Origin: Haloferula sp. BvORR071
Lineage (GTDB): Bacteria; Verrucomicrobiota; Verrucomicrobiia; Verrucomicrobiales; Akkermansiaceae
Reading direction: 5' to 3'
DNA length: 64,000 nucleotides
Assembly (NCBI RefSeq): GCF_000739615.1
Contig: NZ_BATP01000047.1
Location: forward strand, 114,211 to 178,210
The translations under genes and the position numbers were made by a program. This document shows positions 36,385-44,971 of the stretch, one piece after another (position 1 is the first letter of the stretch; each line of letters starts with the position of its first letter). The notes under the pieces are model-generated. The model was not told where the DNA came from and searched no databases. It worked only from the letters and a program-made list of their open reading frames with translations.

Positions 36385-37656
36385 TCAGGGCAGGGTGATC
36401 GGGTTGAGCGTCGGATTCGTGCCCTTCATGTCCGCGGGAAACGAAAGCTGTCGCGTCACGGGATCCCACACAAAAGGTTCGCCGGTGAGGAGTTCAAGCG
36501 GCGGCTCTTCTCCCCCTAGGATCGCCATTGCCGCCTGATGGCGTACGAAATCCGCCTGCTGCAGTCGCACCGCTTCGATCGGCCCCGTATAGAAGTCGAG
36601 GATCGTTTGCAGGGCATTGTGGTCCTGACCGCTGAGCAAGTCCAAGGCGGCGGCTTGCGGAATCGCCGCGTTCCCATGGAAGGCCGGGGTGTTGAAATAT
36701 GCCGCCATCTCCTTCATCCCGGCGGTGTAGGCATCCAGAAACGCCTGCATGTTCGTGACGGGGATGACCTGAAGTTTTGCTTCCGTATCACCCAGTAAGG
36801 CCGGAATTAGGAAGTTGCGGGTCGCACTGTTCCATTCGCCGATGGCAATCTGCGAAGCACTTGCTCCGAGACCGGCACCGGCGAGTAAATTCCGGGCTTC
36901 TGCCAGCAGGGCGGGGTCGGCGCTGATCTTCGGCAGGAGATACTCGTAAAGCTCAGCGACCACGCGGCCCCGGATCGAAGCCGCGGTGACAGAATGGAGC
37001 ATGTCCGCGCCTTCCACTCCGTCGACGTGGCCCGCCAGATTGAACGCGGCGGCATGGCTGCGCAGGGCGGCAGCCGGATCACCTTGCGCGGCCGCGAGCC
37101 GGGCGTGGGCAGCCAGCAGCAATTGGAAATCGCCCGAATAGAATTTGAAAAGCTGCCCGGGCGCGATGCCTTTAGTCGAGCGGTCGGGCAACTCGGCGAT
37201 TCGCAGGACCTCTACGAGAAGGTCCGGATGCGCCGCGATCCATTTTTCGATCAAGGCGATATCGATCTTGTCGCTTGGCCCCAGCGCTTCGCGAATCTCC
37301 TGGAAGTCGGGCAGTTCCCCCTTGGTGCCGAGCTTCTGGAGGAACCCGATCCACTGCAGGTAGCCATTCTGCTCATCGGGAACCGTGCGATACTCGATGC
37401 GAAATTCCGGATGCTTTGCGAGCAACTCTTGATACCAGCGCTCAGCGGCTTCATCGATCGCCTTGCGATCCAGTTTCGTCTCCGCGTGCCGATCCGTGGA
37501 TTTGCCAGTCTCGCGTCCGGAATTTTGCGATCCGCTGTCTCTATCATTTGCCGATGGCTTTCGCAGGGCTGGCAAGGAGCCGCTGAGGCCCGCGATGGTG
37601 AGTGCCGCCAAGCTGAGCGCGAGGCTTCCCAGATAGATCCTTTTTCTGCGGTTCAT
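36385..37656 (-). CDS. Hypothetical membrane-anchored protein
   Basis: I do not recognise this 423-residue protein. It begins MNRRKRIYLGSLALSLAALTIAGLSG, a typical N-terminal membrane anchor or signal peptide, followed by a polar linker (NDRDSGSQNSGRETGKSTDR) and a mostly helical domain with TPR-like spacing (FQLLLAAHARLAAAQGDPAAALRSHAAAFNL). The C-terminal 40 residues (EPFVWDPVTRQLSFPADMKG) look like a short beta hairpin often seen at the end of Verrucomicrobial hypothetical proteins. The start at 37656 is preferred over 37695. It lies inverted between the MYG1 gene and a relic of that gene's 3' end. Confidence 0.6.
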   Translation of the reverse strand: MNRRKRIYLGSLALSLAALTIAGLSGSLPALRKPSANDRDSGSQNSGRETGKSTDRHAETKLDRKAIDEAAERWYQELLAKHPEFRIEYRTVPDEQNGYLQWIGFLQKLGTKGELPDFQEIREALGPSDKIDIALIEKWIAAHPDLLVEVLRIAELPDRSTKGIAPGQLFKFYSGDFQLLLAAHARLAAAQGDPAAALRSHAAAFNLAGHVDGVEGADMLHSVTAASIRGRVVAELYEYLLPKISADPALLAEARNLLAGAGLGASASQIAIGEWNSATRNFLIPALLGDTEAKLQVIPVTNMQAFLDAYTAGMKEMAAYFNTPAFHGNAAIPQAAALDLLSGQDHNALQTILDFYTGPIEAVRLQQADFVRHQAAMAILGGEEPPLELLTGEPFVWDPVTRQLSFPADMKGTNPTLNPITLP

Positions 37657-37789
37657 AAGTGGAGGAGATGTCTTGTAGGGATAAAGCCGCCCCACCGCGG
37701 CTTTGTCGCCAACCGCATCGGTGGGCTGGCAGGACCGGCTGGTCCCTGGTGCCCGATGTACCTGTCGCGGCTCCGGGGCCCGGACTTCG

Positions 37790-37884
37790 TGGCGAAAACG
37801 TCATCGGCCGATGCGCAGGGTCTGCGCACCCTGTTGGGAATCGCTCTAGCAGAAGCGATTCCACCGCATGAGGCGGCAATGTAA
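37790..37884 (+). pseudogene. Relic of an MYG1-family gene 3' end
   Basis: The frame reads PDFVAKTSSADAQGLRTLLGIALAEA, which aligns with the MYG1-family C-terminus (GFVAKTSSADAQRLRELLEKALVATA) ending at 36372. The two copies differ at many third positions, so the duplication is not recent. No start or upstream domain remains. It occupies the region just before the secretion operon. Confidence 0.7.
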
Positions 37885-37902
37885 CGAAACTGCCTCCGGC
37901 TT

Positions 37903-37920
37903 CGTGACGGAAGCGTCACG
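37903..37920. promoter_or_regulatory. TGACG-type palindrome upstream of the two-partner secretion operon
   Basis: CGTGACGGAAGCGTCACG has seven-base arms around a four-base spacer and lies 50 bases before the tpsB ATG. A GAAAC sits 14 bases upstream. The same palindrome, with the same four-base spacer length, occurs twice at 58351-58366 and 58472-58485. Position and symmetry suggest a dimeric transcription-factor site. Confidence 0.6.
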
Positions 37921-37970
37921 TCGGGTGGATTGAGGGCAGGGGGCACGCGGGGCGAAATCCGCCGTCTCGC

Positions 37971-39590
37971 ATGCGCTCGCTTTTTGTCCTGCCGTCTCAC
38001 TTTTGTGCCGCCACTCTTTTGCTGGCAGGCAACGTCGTGCAGGCGCAGGAAGCTGCCGCGCCGGCCCCAGCTCCTGCGGCCCCGGCTGCCGAGCCGCGGC
38101 CGATGTATGTCACGGAGTACCGGGTGCGCGGGTCGAAGACGCTGAGCGCCGGTGAGGTGCAGGAGGCGGTCTATCCCTACCTCGGCCCCGGTCGCCTGCC
38201 CTCCGATGTGGATGCGGCGCGTGCGGCGCTGGAGAAGGCCTATCACGACAAGGGCTTCAAGGCCGTCTCGGTCTTCATCCCGGAGCAGCGCATCCGCAAG
38301 GGGATCGTGATGCTGCAGGTGGAGGAGAATCCGGTGGGTCGGCTGCGGGTGCGCGGCGCGAACTTCACCTCGCCTTCCGCGCTCACCCGCCAAGCGCCCT
38401 CGATGCAAGAGGGCAAGCCGGTCGATTTCAACCGTCTCACCCAGGACATCGTGGCGATGAACCAGGTCTCCGGCCGCACCGTCACTCCGGCGCTCAAGCC
38501 GGGCGTCACGCCGGGCACCGTGGATGTGGACCTGGATGTGAAGGATGAGCTGCCCGCACATGGCAGCCTGGAGCTGAACAACCGCTACAGCCCGGATACT
38601 TCCCAACTGCGCGTCGCGGGATCGCTCTCCTACGACAATCTCTGGCAGATGGGCCACTCGATCGGTGCCAGCTTCCAGCTCGCCCCGGAAAACCTGGACG
38701 ATGCCTTGGTTTTCTCCGGCTTCTACATGGCCCGCCTGCAGAACGACCCGAGCTGGGCGATCATGCTGCAAGGCAGCAAGCAGGACAGCGATGTCGCCAC
38801 GCTCGGCGGCATCACTTCCGTGGGCAAGGGCGACACGGTCGGTATCCGGGCGCTCAAGACCCTGCCTTCCTCGGCGAGCCTCTATCACTCGCTGAGCTTC
38901 GGCTTCGACTACAAGCACTACGACGACGAGCTGAACGTCGCCGGGGTCAACTCGCCGTCGCCGATCACCTACTATCCTTTTAGTATGCTCTACACCGCCT
39001 CGGTGAAGGGCAAGGGGCGCACGGACTTCAACATGGGCGTGAACTGGGCCTTCCGCGGGGTCGGCGATTCCCAATACGATTATTCGATCAAGCGCTACAA
39101 CGCCAGCGGCGGCTTCATCTATGCCCGCGGCGACATTTCTCACACCCGCGACCTGACGAACGGTTTCCAGTGGTTCGCCAAGATTCAGGGCCAGGCCTCG
39201 AACGAGCCGCTGGTGAGCGCCGAGCAATTCGCCGCCGGTGGCCTGGGCAGCGTGCGCGGCTACCTGGAGTCCGAAGCGCTGGGCGATGATGCGCTCTTCG
39301 GCACGCTCGAATTCCGCACCCCTTCACTGCTGAAGTATCTCGGCGGCACTTGGGATGAGGAGGATGACCTGCGCCTCTACGCCTTCATGGATGGTGGCGT
39401 GACCAGCATCCACGATGCACTGCCCGGCCAGAGCAGCGGCGAGCAGCTCGGCAGCATCGGCCTCGGCACCCGCGGCCGCGTCTTCGATCACCTCAACGGT
39501 TCCGTGGATGCCGCCTATCCGCTCTTCGAACGGCCCACCGGCCGCGACCGCGAGATGATGTACACCTTCCGCCTCTGGGGCGATTTTTGA
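37971..39590 (+). CDS. TpsB-type outer-membrane transporter (FhaC/ShlB family)
   Basis: The 539-residue product has a signal peptide (about 1-26), an Ala/Pro linker, POTRA-like domain(s) around residues 45-130 (VTEYRVRGSKTLSAGEVQEAV and GKVxxVRVRGA-like GRLRVRGANF), then a beta-barrel ending in FRLWGDF, a typical outer-membrane terminal signature. The conserved VRGY motif is seen as LGSVRGYLES near residue 425; in FhaC it belongs to the loop L6 inside the pore. It should export the TpsA protein encoded at 46651. It is first in the nine-gene operon, 42 bases before the ExbB fusion gene. Confidence 0.88.
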   Translation: MRSLFVLPSHFCAATLLLAGNVVQAQEAAAPAPAPAAPAAEPRPMYVTEYRVRGSKTLSAGEVQEAVYPYLGPGRLPSDVDAARAALEKAYHDKGFKAVSVFIPEQRIRKGIVMLQVEENPVGRLRVRGANFTSPSALTRQAPSMQEGKPVDFNRLTQDIVAMNQVSGRTVTPALKPGVTPGTVDVDLDVKDELPAHGSLELNNRYSPDTSQLRVAGSLSYDNLWQMGHSIGASFQLAPENLDDALVFSGFYMARLQNDPSWAIMLQGSKQDSDVATLGGITSVGKGDTVGIRALKTLPSSASLYHSLSFGFDYKHYDDELNVAGVNSPSPITYYPFSMLYTASVKGKGRTDFNMGVNWAFRGVGDSQYDYSIKRYNASGGFIYARGDISHTRDLTNGFQWFAKIQGQASNEPLVSAEQFAAGGLGSVRGYLESEALGDDALFGTLEFRTPSLLKYLGGTWDEEDDLRLYAFMDGGVTSIHDALPGQSSGEQLGSIGLGTRGRVFDHLNGSVDAAYPLFERPTGRDREMMYTFRLWGDF

Positions 39591-39631
39591 GCCCTGCCTT
39601 CTCTTCCTCCCGATCCGTCAACCGTCACGCC

Positions 39632-41551
39632 ATGCGAGCCCGACCCGCCCACGTCCCGACCTTTCTCTTGCAATGCCTGCCCGCGCTGCTGGCGCTGAGC
39701 ATGCCCTTGCACGCCGCCGATAAAAAGGAGGGCGGCGACGCTGCCGCCTGGTGGAACCCCGCTTGGACCAAGCGCCAGAAGGTCACCATCGATCCTTCCG
39801 CGGACACCAAGCTGCCGGATGCCACTGGCGCCGCGAACGTGCTGCTGCGCCTCAGCGATTCGAACTACGCTTTCCTCGGTAGTGCCGATGGCGGGGCGGA
39901 CATCCGCTTCGTCTCGGAAGACGGCAAGACCGTCTATCCGCATCAGGTGGAGAAGTATGACAATGTGGTCAACGAGGCCTTGGTCTGGGTGAAGGTCCCG
40001 GAGATCTCGCCCGGTTCGGCCACCAGCTTCTTCATGTATAGTGGCAATGGCGCACCGGATGCCGAGGGCAAGGCCAGCGATACCTGGGACTCCAACACCG
40101 CTGCGGTCTATCACTTCAGTGCGTCGGGCAATCCTGCGGACGCGACCGAGAACGCCAACAATGCCTCCAACGCCGGCACGCCTTCGGAGGGCTCGCTGAT
40201 TGCCGCAGGCCAGCGCTTCCTCGGCGGTGATCCGCTCGTCATCCCGCCCACGCCCTCGCTCGCCTGGAGTGAAGGTGGCGCGATGACCCTCTCGCTGTGG
40301 GCCAATGCCGGCAATCCCGCCCCGCGCTCCGTGATCCTTTCCCGTAGCGAGGGCAGCAAGTCCCTGCGCCTCGTGGTCGACCAGGGTGTGCCCACCGTCG
40401 AGATCAATGGTGCCCGTAGCACTCCGGGCACGCAGCTCGCTCCCGGTGCCTGGGCCCACCTCGCGGTGGTGGCGAATGGTGGCTCGGTGAAGCTTTTCGT
40501 GAATGGCAGCGAATACTCGTTGGTGCAGGCCGGCCTGCCCGCGCTGAACAGTCCGATCCAAATCGGTGGCACGGATGACACCGCCACCCGCTTCAAGGGC
40601 GAGATCGATGAACTCCGCATCGACAAGGTCGCCCGCAGCGCCGGCTGGGTAAAGCTCGCTGGTGTCCAGCAGGGGACTTCGGATGCGGCCCTGCGCCTGC
40701 TGACCGTGGGTGAAGCCGAGACTGGCGAAGGTGACGGTGGCAAGCACAGCGGCGGCATGATGGAGCACCTTTCGCTCTTCGGCGACATCGCGAACAACAT
40801 GATGTTCGACGGCTGGATCGCGATCGGCCTTTGCGTGATCATGATCATCGTCGGCTGGACCGTAGCGATCCAGAAGTTCAGCTACCTCAACTCGATCCAG
40901 AAGGGCAGCAAGGCCTTCCTGAAGCAGTGGAAGGAGCTGTCCTCCGATCTCACCGCGATCGACCACACCGACCGCGCCAGCGTGAAGAGCCTCGGCGGCA
41001 ATGCGGATACCAAGGAGATGTCGGTGATCGAGAAGTCGCCGCTCTATCAGATCTACCACATCGGCTCGGAAGAAATCCGCCACCGCCTGGAGAAGGACAA
41101 GCACCGCACGCAGGGCTTGTCCGCCCGCTCGATCACCGCGATCCGCGCTGCGCTTGACGGCGGCCTGGTCCACGAGACCCACCGCCTGACGAAGGGCCTG
41201 GTCTTCCTCACCATCAGCATTGCCGGTGGCCCCTACGTCGGCCTGCTGGGCACGGTGGTGGGCGTGATGATCACCTTCGCCATCATCGCGAAGAGCGGCG
41301 AGGTGGATGTGAACTCGATCGCGCCCGGTATTGCATCTGCCCTGCTCGCCACGGTGGTCGGCCTGCTGGTCGCGATTCCCGCGCTGTTCATCTACAGCTA
41401 CCTGAACAGCCGGATCAAGGAAGCCACCAGCGGGATGCAGGTCTTCATCGATGAATTCGTCGCCAAGATGGCCGAGTTCTACCCACCCGCCGGTGAAGGC
41501 GGCTCGCCCGTCGCCAAGGAGCACGCGCATTCGCAGCACGCGGTGCATTGA
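39632..41551 (+). CDS. DUF2341-LamG-ExbB fusion (MotA/TolQ/ExbB proton-channel protein with exported N-terminus)
   Basis: The 639-residue protein joins two halves. The exported half has a signal peptide (1-28), a DUF2341 domain (about 38-140, AAWWNPAWTKRQKVTI) and a LamG-like sandwich (about 150-360, GAMTLSLWANAG to FKGEIDELRIDKVARS). The second half is ExbB/TolQ: helix 1 at about 393-415, a cytoplasmic loop, helix 2 around 522-550 (GPYVGLLGTVVGVMITF, the family signature) and helix 3 around 567-592. It should form the ion channel with the two ExbD proteins. The ATG at 39632 gives a proper signal peptide; a TTG at 39587 overlaps tpsB. Confidence 0.87.
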   Translation: MRARPAHVPTFLLQCLPALLALSMPLHAADKKEGGDAAAWWNPAWTKRQKVTIDPSADTKLPDATGAANVLLRLSDSNYAFLGSADGGADIRFVSEDGKTVYPHQVEKYDNVVNEALVWVKVPEISPGSATSFFMYSGNGAPDAEGKASDTWDSNTAAVYHFSASGNPADATENANNASNAGTPSEGSLIAAGQRFLGGDPLVIPPTPSLAWSEGGAMTLSLWANAGNPAPRSVILSRSEGSKSLRLVVDQGVPTVEINGARSTPGTQLAPGAWAHLAVVANGGSVKLFVNGSEYSLVQAGLPALNSPIQIGGTDDTATRFKGEIDELRIDKVARSAGWVKLAGVQQGTSDAALRLLTVGEAETGEGDGGKHSGGMMEHLSLFGDIANNMMFDGWIAIGLCVIMIIVGWTVAIQKFSYLNSIQKGSKAFLKQWKELSSDLTAIDHTDRASVKSLGGNADTKEMSVIEKSPLYQIYHIGSEEIRHRLEKDKHRTQGLSARSITAIRAALDGGLVHETHRLTKGLVFLTISIAGGPYVGLLGTVVGVMITFAIIAKSGEVDVNSIAPGIASALLATVVGLLVAIPALFIYSYLNSRIKEATSGMQVFIDEFVAKMAEFYPPAGEGGSPVAKEHAHSQHAVH

Positions 41552-41590
41552 GAAATCCACCCGCTTTCCGCTTCCCGACTACCGACTCCC

Positions 41591-41992
41591 ATGGCCTCCG
41601 CCGACGACAAGAGCTACGACGACATCAACGTCACACCGATGGTGGACCTCTACCTGGTGCTGCTCTTGATCTTCATCATCATGACCACGGCGGGGGTGCA
41701 GGGCACGAAGGTGAATCTTCCGAAGGCCAACAAGAATTCGGTCCAGGAGCTCGGGGTGCCGGGCATGCAGGCCGTCACCGTGAGCAATCAGGGCAAGATC
41801 TTTCTGAATACGATCCCGGTCACCACCGCCGAACTCGAATCCAAACTGGGTGCTCTGAAGGCGAAGAAGAAGAACCTGCTGGTGGTGGTGCGCGGTGACA
41901 GCCGCAGCCAATACCAGGGGATCATGGACGTGCTCGATGCCCTCGGCCGCGCGGGTATCGACAACATCGGGATGGCGACCGCCAGCAAGTAA
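41591..41992 (+). CDS. ExbD/TolR-family protein 1
   Basis: This 133-residue inner-membrane protein has one N-terminal helix, DINVTPMVDLYLVLLLIFIIMTT, with the conserved proton-carrying Asp at residue 19, and a periplasmic ExbD domain ending GIDNIGMATASK. It should pair with the ExbB fusion to couple proton flow to outer-membrane work. It is 39 bases after the ExbB gene and 22 bases before a second ExbD gene, with which it shares almost the whole N-terminus. Confidence 0.92.
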   Translation: MASADDKSYDDINVTPMVDLYLVLLLIFIIMTTAGVQGTKVNLPKANKNSVQELGVPGMQAVTVSNQGKIFLNTIPVTTAELESKLGALKAKKKNLLVVVRGDSRSQYQGIMDVLDALGRAGIDNIGMATASK

Positions 41993-42014
41993 GCCACCTC
42001 AAATTTCGACCATC

Positions 42015-42428
42015 ATGGCTTCCGCCGACGACAAGAACTTCGACGACATCAATGTCACGCCGATGGTGGACCTCTACCTCGTGCTGCTCTTGATCTTCAT
42101 CATCATGACCACCGCCGCGGTGAAGGGCATGAAAGTGGATCTGCCGCGCCCCAGCAAGAACTCGGTGTCGAAGCCGAATCCAAACGCGCCGAAGCTGCAG
42201 GCCATCGTCATCGACAACAGCGGCAAGATCAAACTCAACGGCGAGGACGTCTCCTTTGCCCAGCTTGAGACCAAGCTCGCTGCCGCCCGCACCGCTTCCG
42301 CTGAAGTCCCCGCGGTGGTCCGCGGCGACCGCCAAACGCAGTATCAAACCATCATGGACGTGCTCGACCTGCTGGGCCGTCTGAAGATCACCAAGATCGG
42401 TCTCGCGACCAAACCACCGGAAAAATAA
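42015..42428 (+). CDS. ExbD/TolR-family protein 2
   Basis: This 137-residue paralogue starts MASADDKNFDDINVTPMVDLYLVLLLIFIIMTTAAVKG, with Asp19 conserved. The periplasmic part diverges from ExbD 1 (PSKNSVSKPNPNAPKLQAIVIDNSG). Two ExbD copies next to one ExbB are common where the two form a heteromeric motor. The ATG at 42015 is the family start; the frame is open further upstream over the previous gene. It precedes the TonB-like gene by five bases. Confidence 0.92.
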   Translation: MASADDKNFDDINVTPMVDLYLVLLLIFIIMTTAAVKGMKVDLPRPSKNSVSKPNPNAPKLQAIVIDNSGKIKLNGEDVSFAQLETKLAAARTASAEVPAVVRGDRQTQYQTIMDVLDLLGRLKITKIGLATKPPEK

Positions 42429-42433
42429 CCGCC

Positions 42434-43099
42434 ATGGCCCAAGCGAAACTTATCACCAGCGGCCTCGCCGCGCTTGCCATTGCCGCCGCATCCACCCTCA
42501 CGGGTTGCGGCGGCAAGACCACCGTTGCCAAGAAGAAGGCAGCGCCTGTCGTCGTTGAAGTCTCCTTGCCACCACCACCACCGGTGGTGATCCCGCCGCC
42601 GCCACCGAAGGAAGAGCCCCCGCCGCCGGAAGAGCAGAAGCCGGAGATGGTCGAGCAAGCACCGGTCGAAGAAACTCCGCCGGATCCCGGTCCGGTGGAT
42701 GAGCCGCCGCAGCTCGGCACTAACATGGCCCCCGGCAATGGTCCGGACAATGGCTATGGCGTGGGCGGCAAAGGCAATGGCGGTGGGAATGGCCGCGGAA
42801 GCATCGGCGGGCAGGGCGGTAGCCGCTTCGGTCGCCAGGCGCTGATGATCCAGAACACCGTTGCCGGCGAATTGCGCCGCAATCCCAAGACCAAGAGTGC
42901 CGTCTTCAGCGGCAAGGTCGCCCTCTGGGTAGACTCCTCCGGCCGCATCACCAAGGCGAAGGCCGTGGGCACCCTCGGTGGCTCCGGCGTCGATGAGTCG
43001 GTGCCTGCCACGCTCATCGGCCTCCAGTTTCCCGAAGCCTTGCCTTCCGATATGCCCATGCCCGTGCAGATGCGGGTGGCGGGTCGCAAGGTGAATTGA
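42434..43099 (+). CDS. TonB-like energy transducer with lipobox
   Basis: The 221-residue product has a TonB-like layout: hydrophobic N-terminus, a Pro-rich spacer (about residues 44-86, PPPPPVVIPPPPP and EEPPPPEEQKPE) and a C-terminal TonB-like fold ending FPEALPSDMPMPVQMRVAGRKVN. Unlike classical TonB, the N-terminal segment ends in a lipobox (LTGC, Cys25), so it may be cleaved and lipid-anchored rather than held by an uncleaved helix. A Gly-rich spacer (GYGVGGKGNGGGNGRGS) precedes the TonB domain. It follows the ExbD genes and should link the motor to an outer-membrane partner, probably the porin or TpsB in this operon. Confidence 0.78.
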   Translation: MAQAKLITSGLAALAIAAASTLTGCGGKTTVAKKKAAPVVVEVSLPPPPPVVIPPPPPKEEPPPPEEQKPEMVEQAPVEETPPDPGPVDEPPQLGTNMAPGNGPDNGYGVGGKGNGGGNGRGSIGGQGGSRFGRQALMIQNTVAGELRRNPKTKSAVFSGKVALWVDSSGRITKAKAVGTLGGSGVDESVPATLIGLQFPEALPSDMPMPVQMRVAGRKVN

Positions 43100-43118
43100 C
43101 TCTCCCATCAGCCATTCC

Positions 43119-44966
43119 ATGTCCCCGACTCGCCAGGATATCCTGTCCTTTGCTACCCTTGCCGCCCTTTCGCTGCAGGCCGGTGCTCTCTTTGCGCAAG
43201 AGACGCCGCCGCCTGCCGTTCCCGATGAATCTGGCGCAGGCCTCCCTGTTCTAACAGACCCAGTCCCTCCCGTGGGCGAAGGCGTGGATCCCGCCGCGGC
43301 TCTGGCTGCCGGTGGCATTTCACAGAACGTCACGGTCAACCTGATCAACCGCCTGGTGAAGCGCGGTGTGCTGAGCCAAGAGGATGCCGGTGACTTGATC
43401 AAGATGGCCAAGGCCGATGCCGAAGCGGCCCGCATGCGCGATGAGGCCATGCGCGTGGCGATCGCCGATGCCTCAGCGCCGCCGGCACAGGAAGGCGATG
43501 TCTCGGTGGCCTACGTGCCGCAGCCGGTGCGCCAGCAGATGGCTGCCGAGATTAAGGCCGAGCTGGAAGCGGATTCCCGCGAGCACGCCTGGCGCGAGAA
43601 GAATCCGACGCCGGATTGGGTGAACAAGTTCGTCGTCTTCGGTGACTTCCGCACCCGCTACGAGGGGATCTTTTTCCCGGACGGCAACGACAATACCGGG
43701 GCCTTCCCGAATTTCAACGCGATCAATACCGGCGCACCCTTCGATGTCTCCGGCACGCAGTTCTCGCCGCAGCTCAACGTCGACCAAGACCGCAACCGCG
43801 TGCGCTTCCGCTTCCGCGCGGGTGCCTCGATCGCGATGGAAGATGGCTTCACCGGCGGCTTCCGCGTGGCGACGGGCGATAGCAACTCGCCGGTCTCGAC
43901 CAATCAGTCCTTCGGCACGAATGGCGGCCAGTTCTCGAAATACCAGCTCTGGCTCGATCGCGCCTTCATCTCCTACAATTTCGGCAAGTCCCTCGGAGAT
44001 GGCACGGACCTGAATGTCGACCTCGGCCGCTTCAACAACCCCTTCTTCTCCTCCGAGGTGATGTGGGATGATGATATCGGCCTGGACGGCTTGGCCCTGC
44101 GCGGCAGCCACAAGGTCAACGATACCTTCAAGGTCTTTGGCTCCGGCGGGGCCTTCCCAGTCTTCAATACCGACCTGAACTTCGGGACGAACAATCCGGC
44201 GAAGTTCGAGAGCACGGACAAGTGGCTCTATGCCGCCCAGCTCGGTGCAGAGTGGAAGATCAAGGAGGACCTCAACGCCAAGTTCGCGATCGCCTACTAT
44301 GACTTCCGGGGCATCGACGGCGAGAAGTCCACGCCCTTCGTGCCGCTCACCGCCAATGACGCCGGCAATACCGACGGCACCCGTCCTTCCTTCGCGCAGA
44401 AAGGGAATACCTACATGACCCTGCGCAATATCATCCCGGATGCGAGCAATGGTTTCGGCACCACCAACCAGTGGCAATACTTCGGTCTGGCCACGCCCTT
44501 CCGCAATATCACCGCGACCGGACGCCTGGACTACGATGGCTATGAGCCCTTCCGCCTGTCGCTGACCGGTGAGGTGATCAAGAACATCGCCTTCAATGAG
44601 GCGGATATCGCTGCCGTGGCGGTGAATAACCGCGGTCCCGCCGCGATCGGTGGCACCGGTGCCTTCGAGGGCGGCGACATGGCCTGGTTCCTCAACCTGA
44701 TGGCCGGTGATGCGGCGCTCGATGAGTGCGGCAACTGGAATACCTTCCTCGGCTACCGCTATGTCGAGTCCGACTCCGTGGTGGACGGCTTCACCGATTC
44801 CGACTTCGGCGGTGGTGGCACCAACATGAAGGGCTTCACCATCGGCGGCAATTACGCGCTCTCGCCCTCCGTGCGCCTCGGTGCGCGCTGGATGAGCGCC
44901 AGCGAAATCGCCGGGCCCACGCTCAAGAGCGATATCCTCCAATTCGACGTCAACGCGAAGTTCTAA
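43119..44966 (+). CDS. Putative outer-membrane porin
   Basis: The 615-residue protein has a signal peptide (1-26, ending LFAQ), an acidic linker, a short helical coiled segment (RLVKRGVLSQEDAGDLIKMAK, then MRDEAM) and a beta-barrel beginning WVNKFVVFGDFRTRYEGIFF and ending DILQFDVNAKF with a terminal Phe. This is the layout of the putative-porin family (Porin_5-like) with an N-terminal SLH- or coiled-coil-like periplasmic segment. Its substrate is unknown. Placement between the TonB-like and coiled-coil genes suggests it is the energised outer-membrane partner. Confidence 0.78.
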   Translation: MSPTRQDILSFATLAALSLQAGALFAQETPPPAVPDESGAGLPVLTDPVPPVGEGVDPAAALAAGGISQNVTVNLINRLVKRGVLSQEDAGDLIKMAKADAEAARMRDEAMRVAIADASAPPAQEGDVSVAYVPQPVRQQMAAEIKAELEADSREHAWREKNPTPDWVNKFVVFGDFRTRYEGIFFPDGNDNTGAFPNFNAINTGAPFDVSGTQFSPQLNVDQDRNRVRFRFRAGASIAMEDGFTGGFRVATGDSNSPVSTNQSFGTNGGQFSKYQLWLDRAFISYNFGKSLGDGTDLNVDLGRFNNPFFSSEVMWDDDIGLDGLALRGSHKVNDTFKVFGSGGAFPVFNTDLNFGTNNPAKFESTDKWLYAAQLGAEWKIKEDLNAKFAIAYYDFRGIDGEKSTPFVPLTANDAGNTDGTRPSFAQKGNTYMTLRNIIPDASNGFGTTNQWQYFGLATPFRNITATGRLDYDGYEPFRLSLTGEVIKNIAFNEADIAAVAVNNRGPAAIGGTGAFEGGDMAWFLNLMAGDAALDECGNWNTFLGYRYVESDSVVDGFTDSDFGGGGTNMKGFTIGGNYALSPSVRLGARWMSASEIAGPTLKSDILQFDVNAKF

Positions 44967-44971
44967 CCGCC

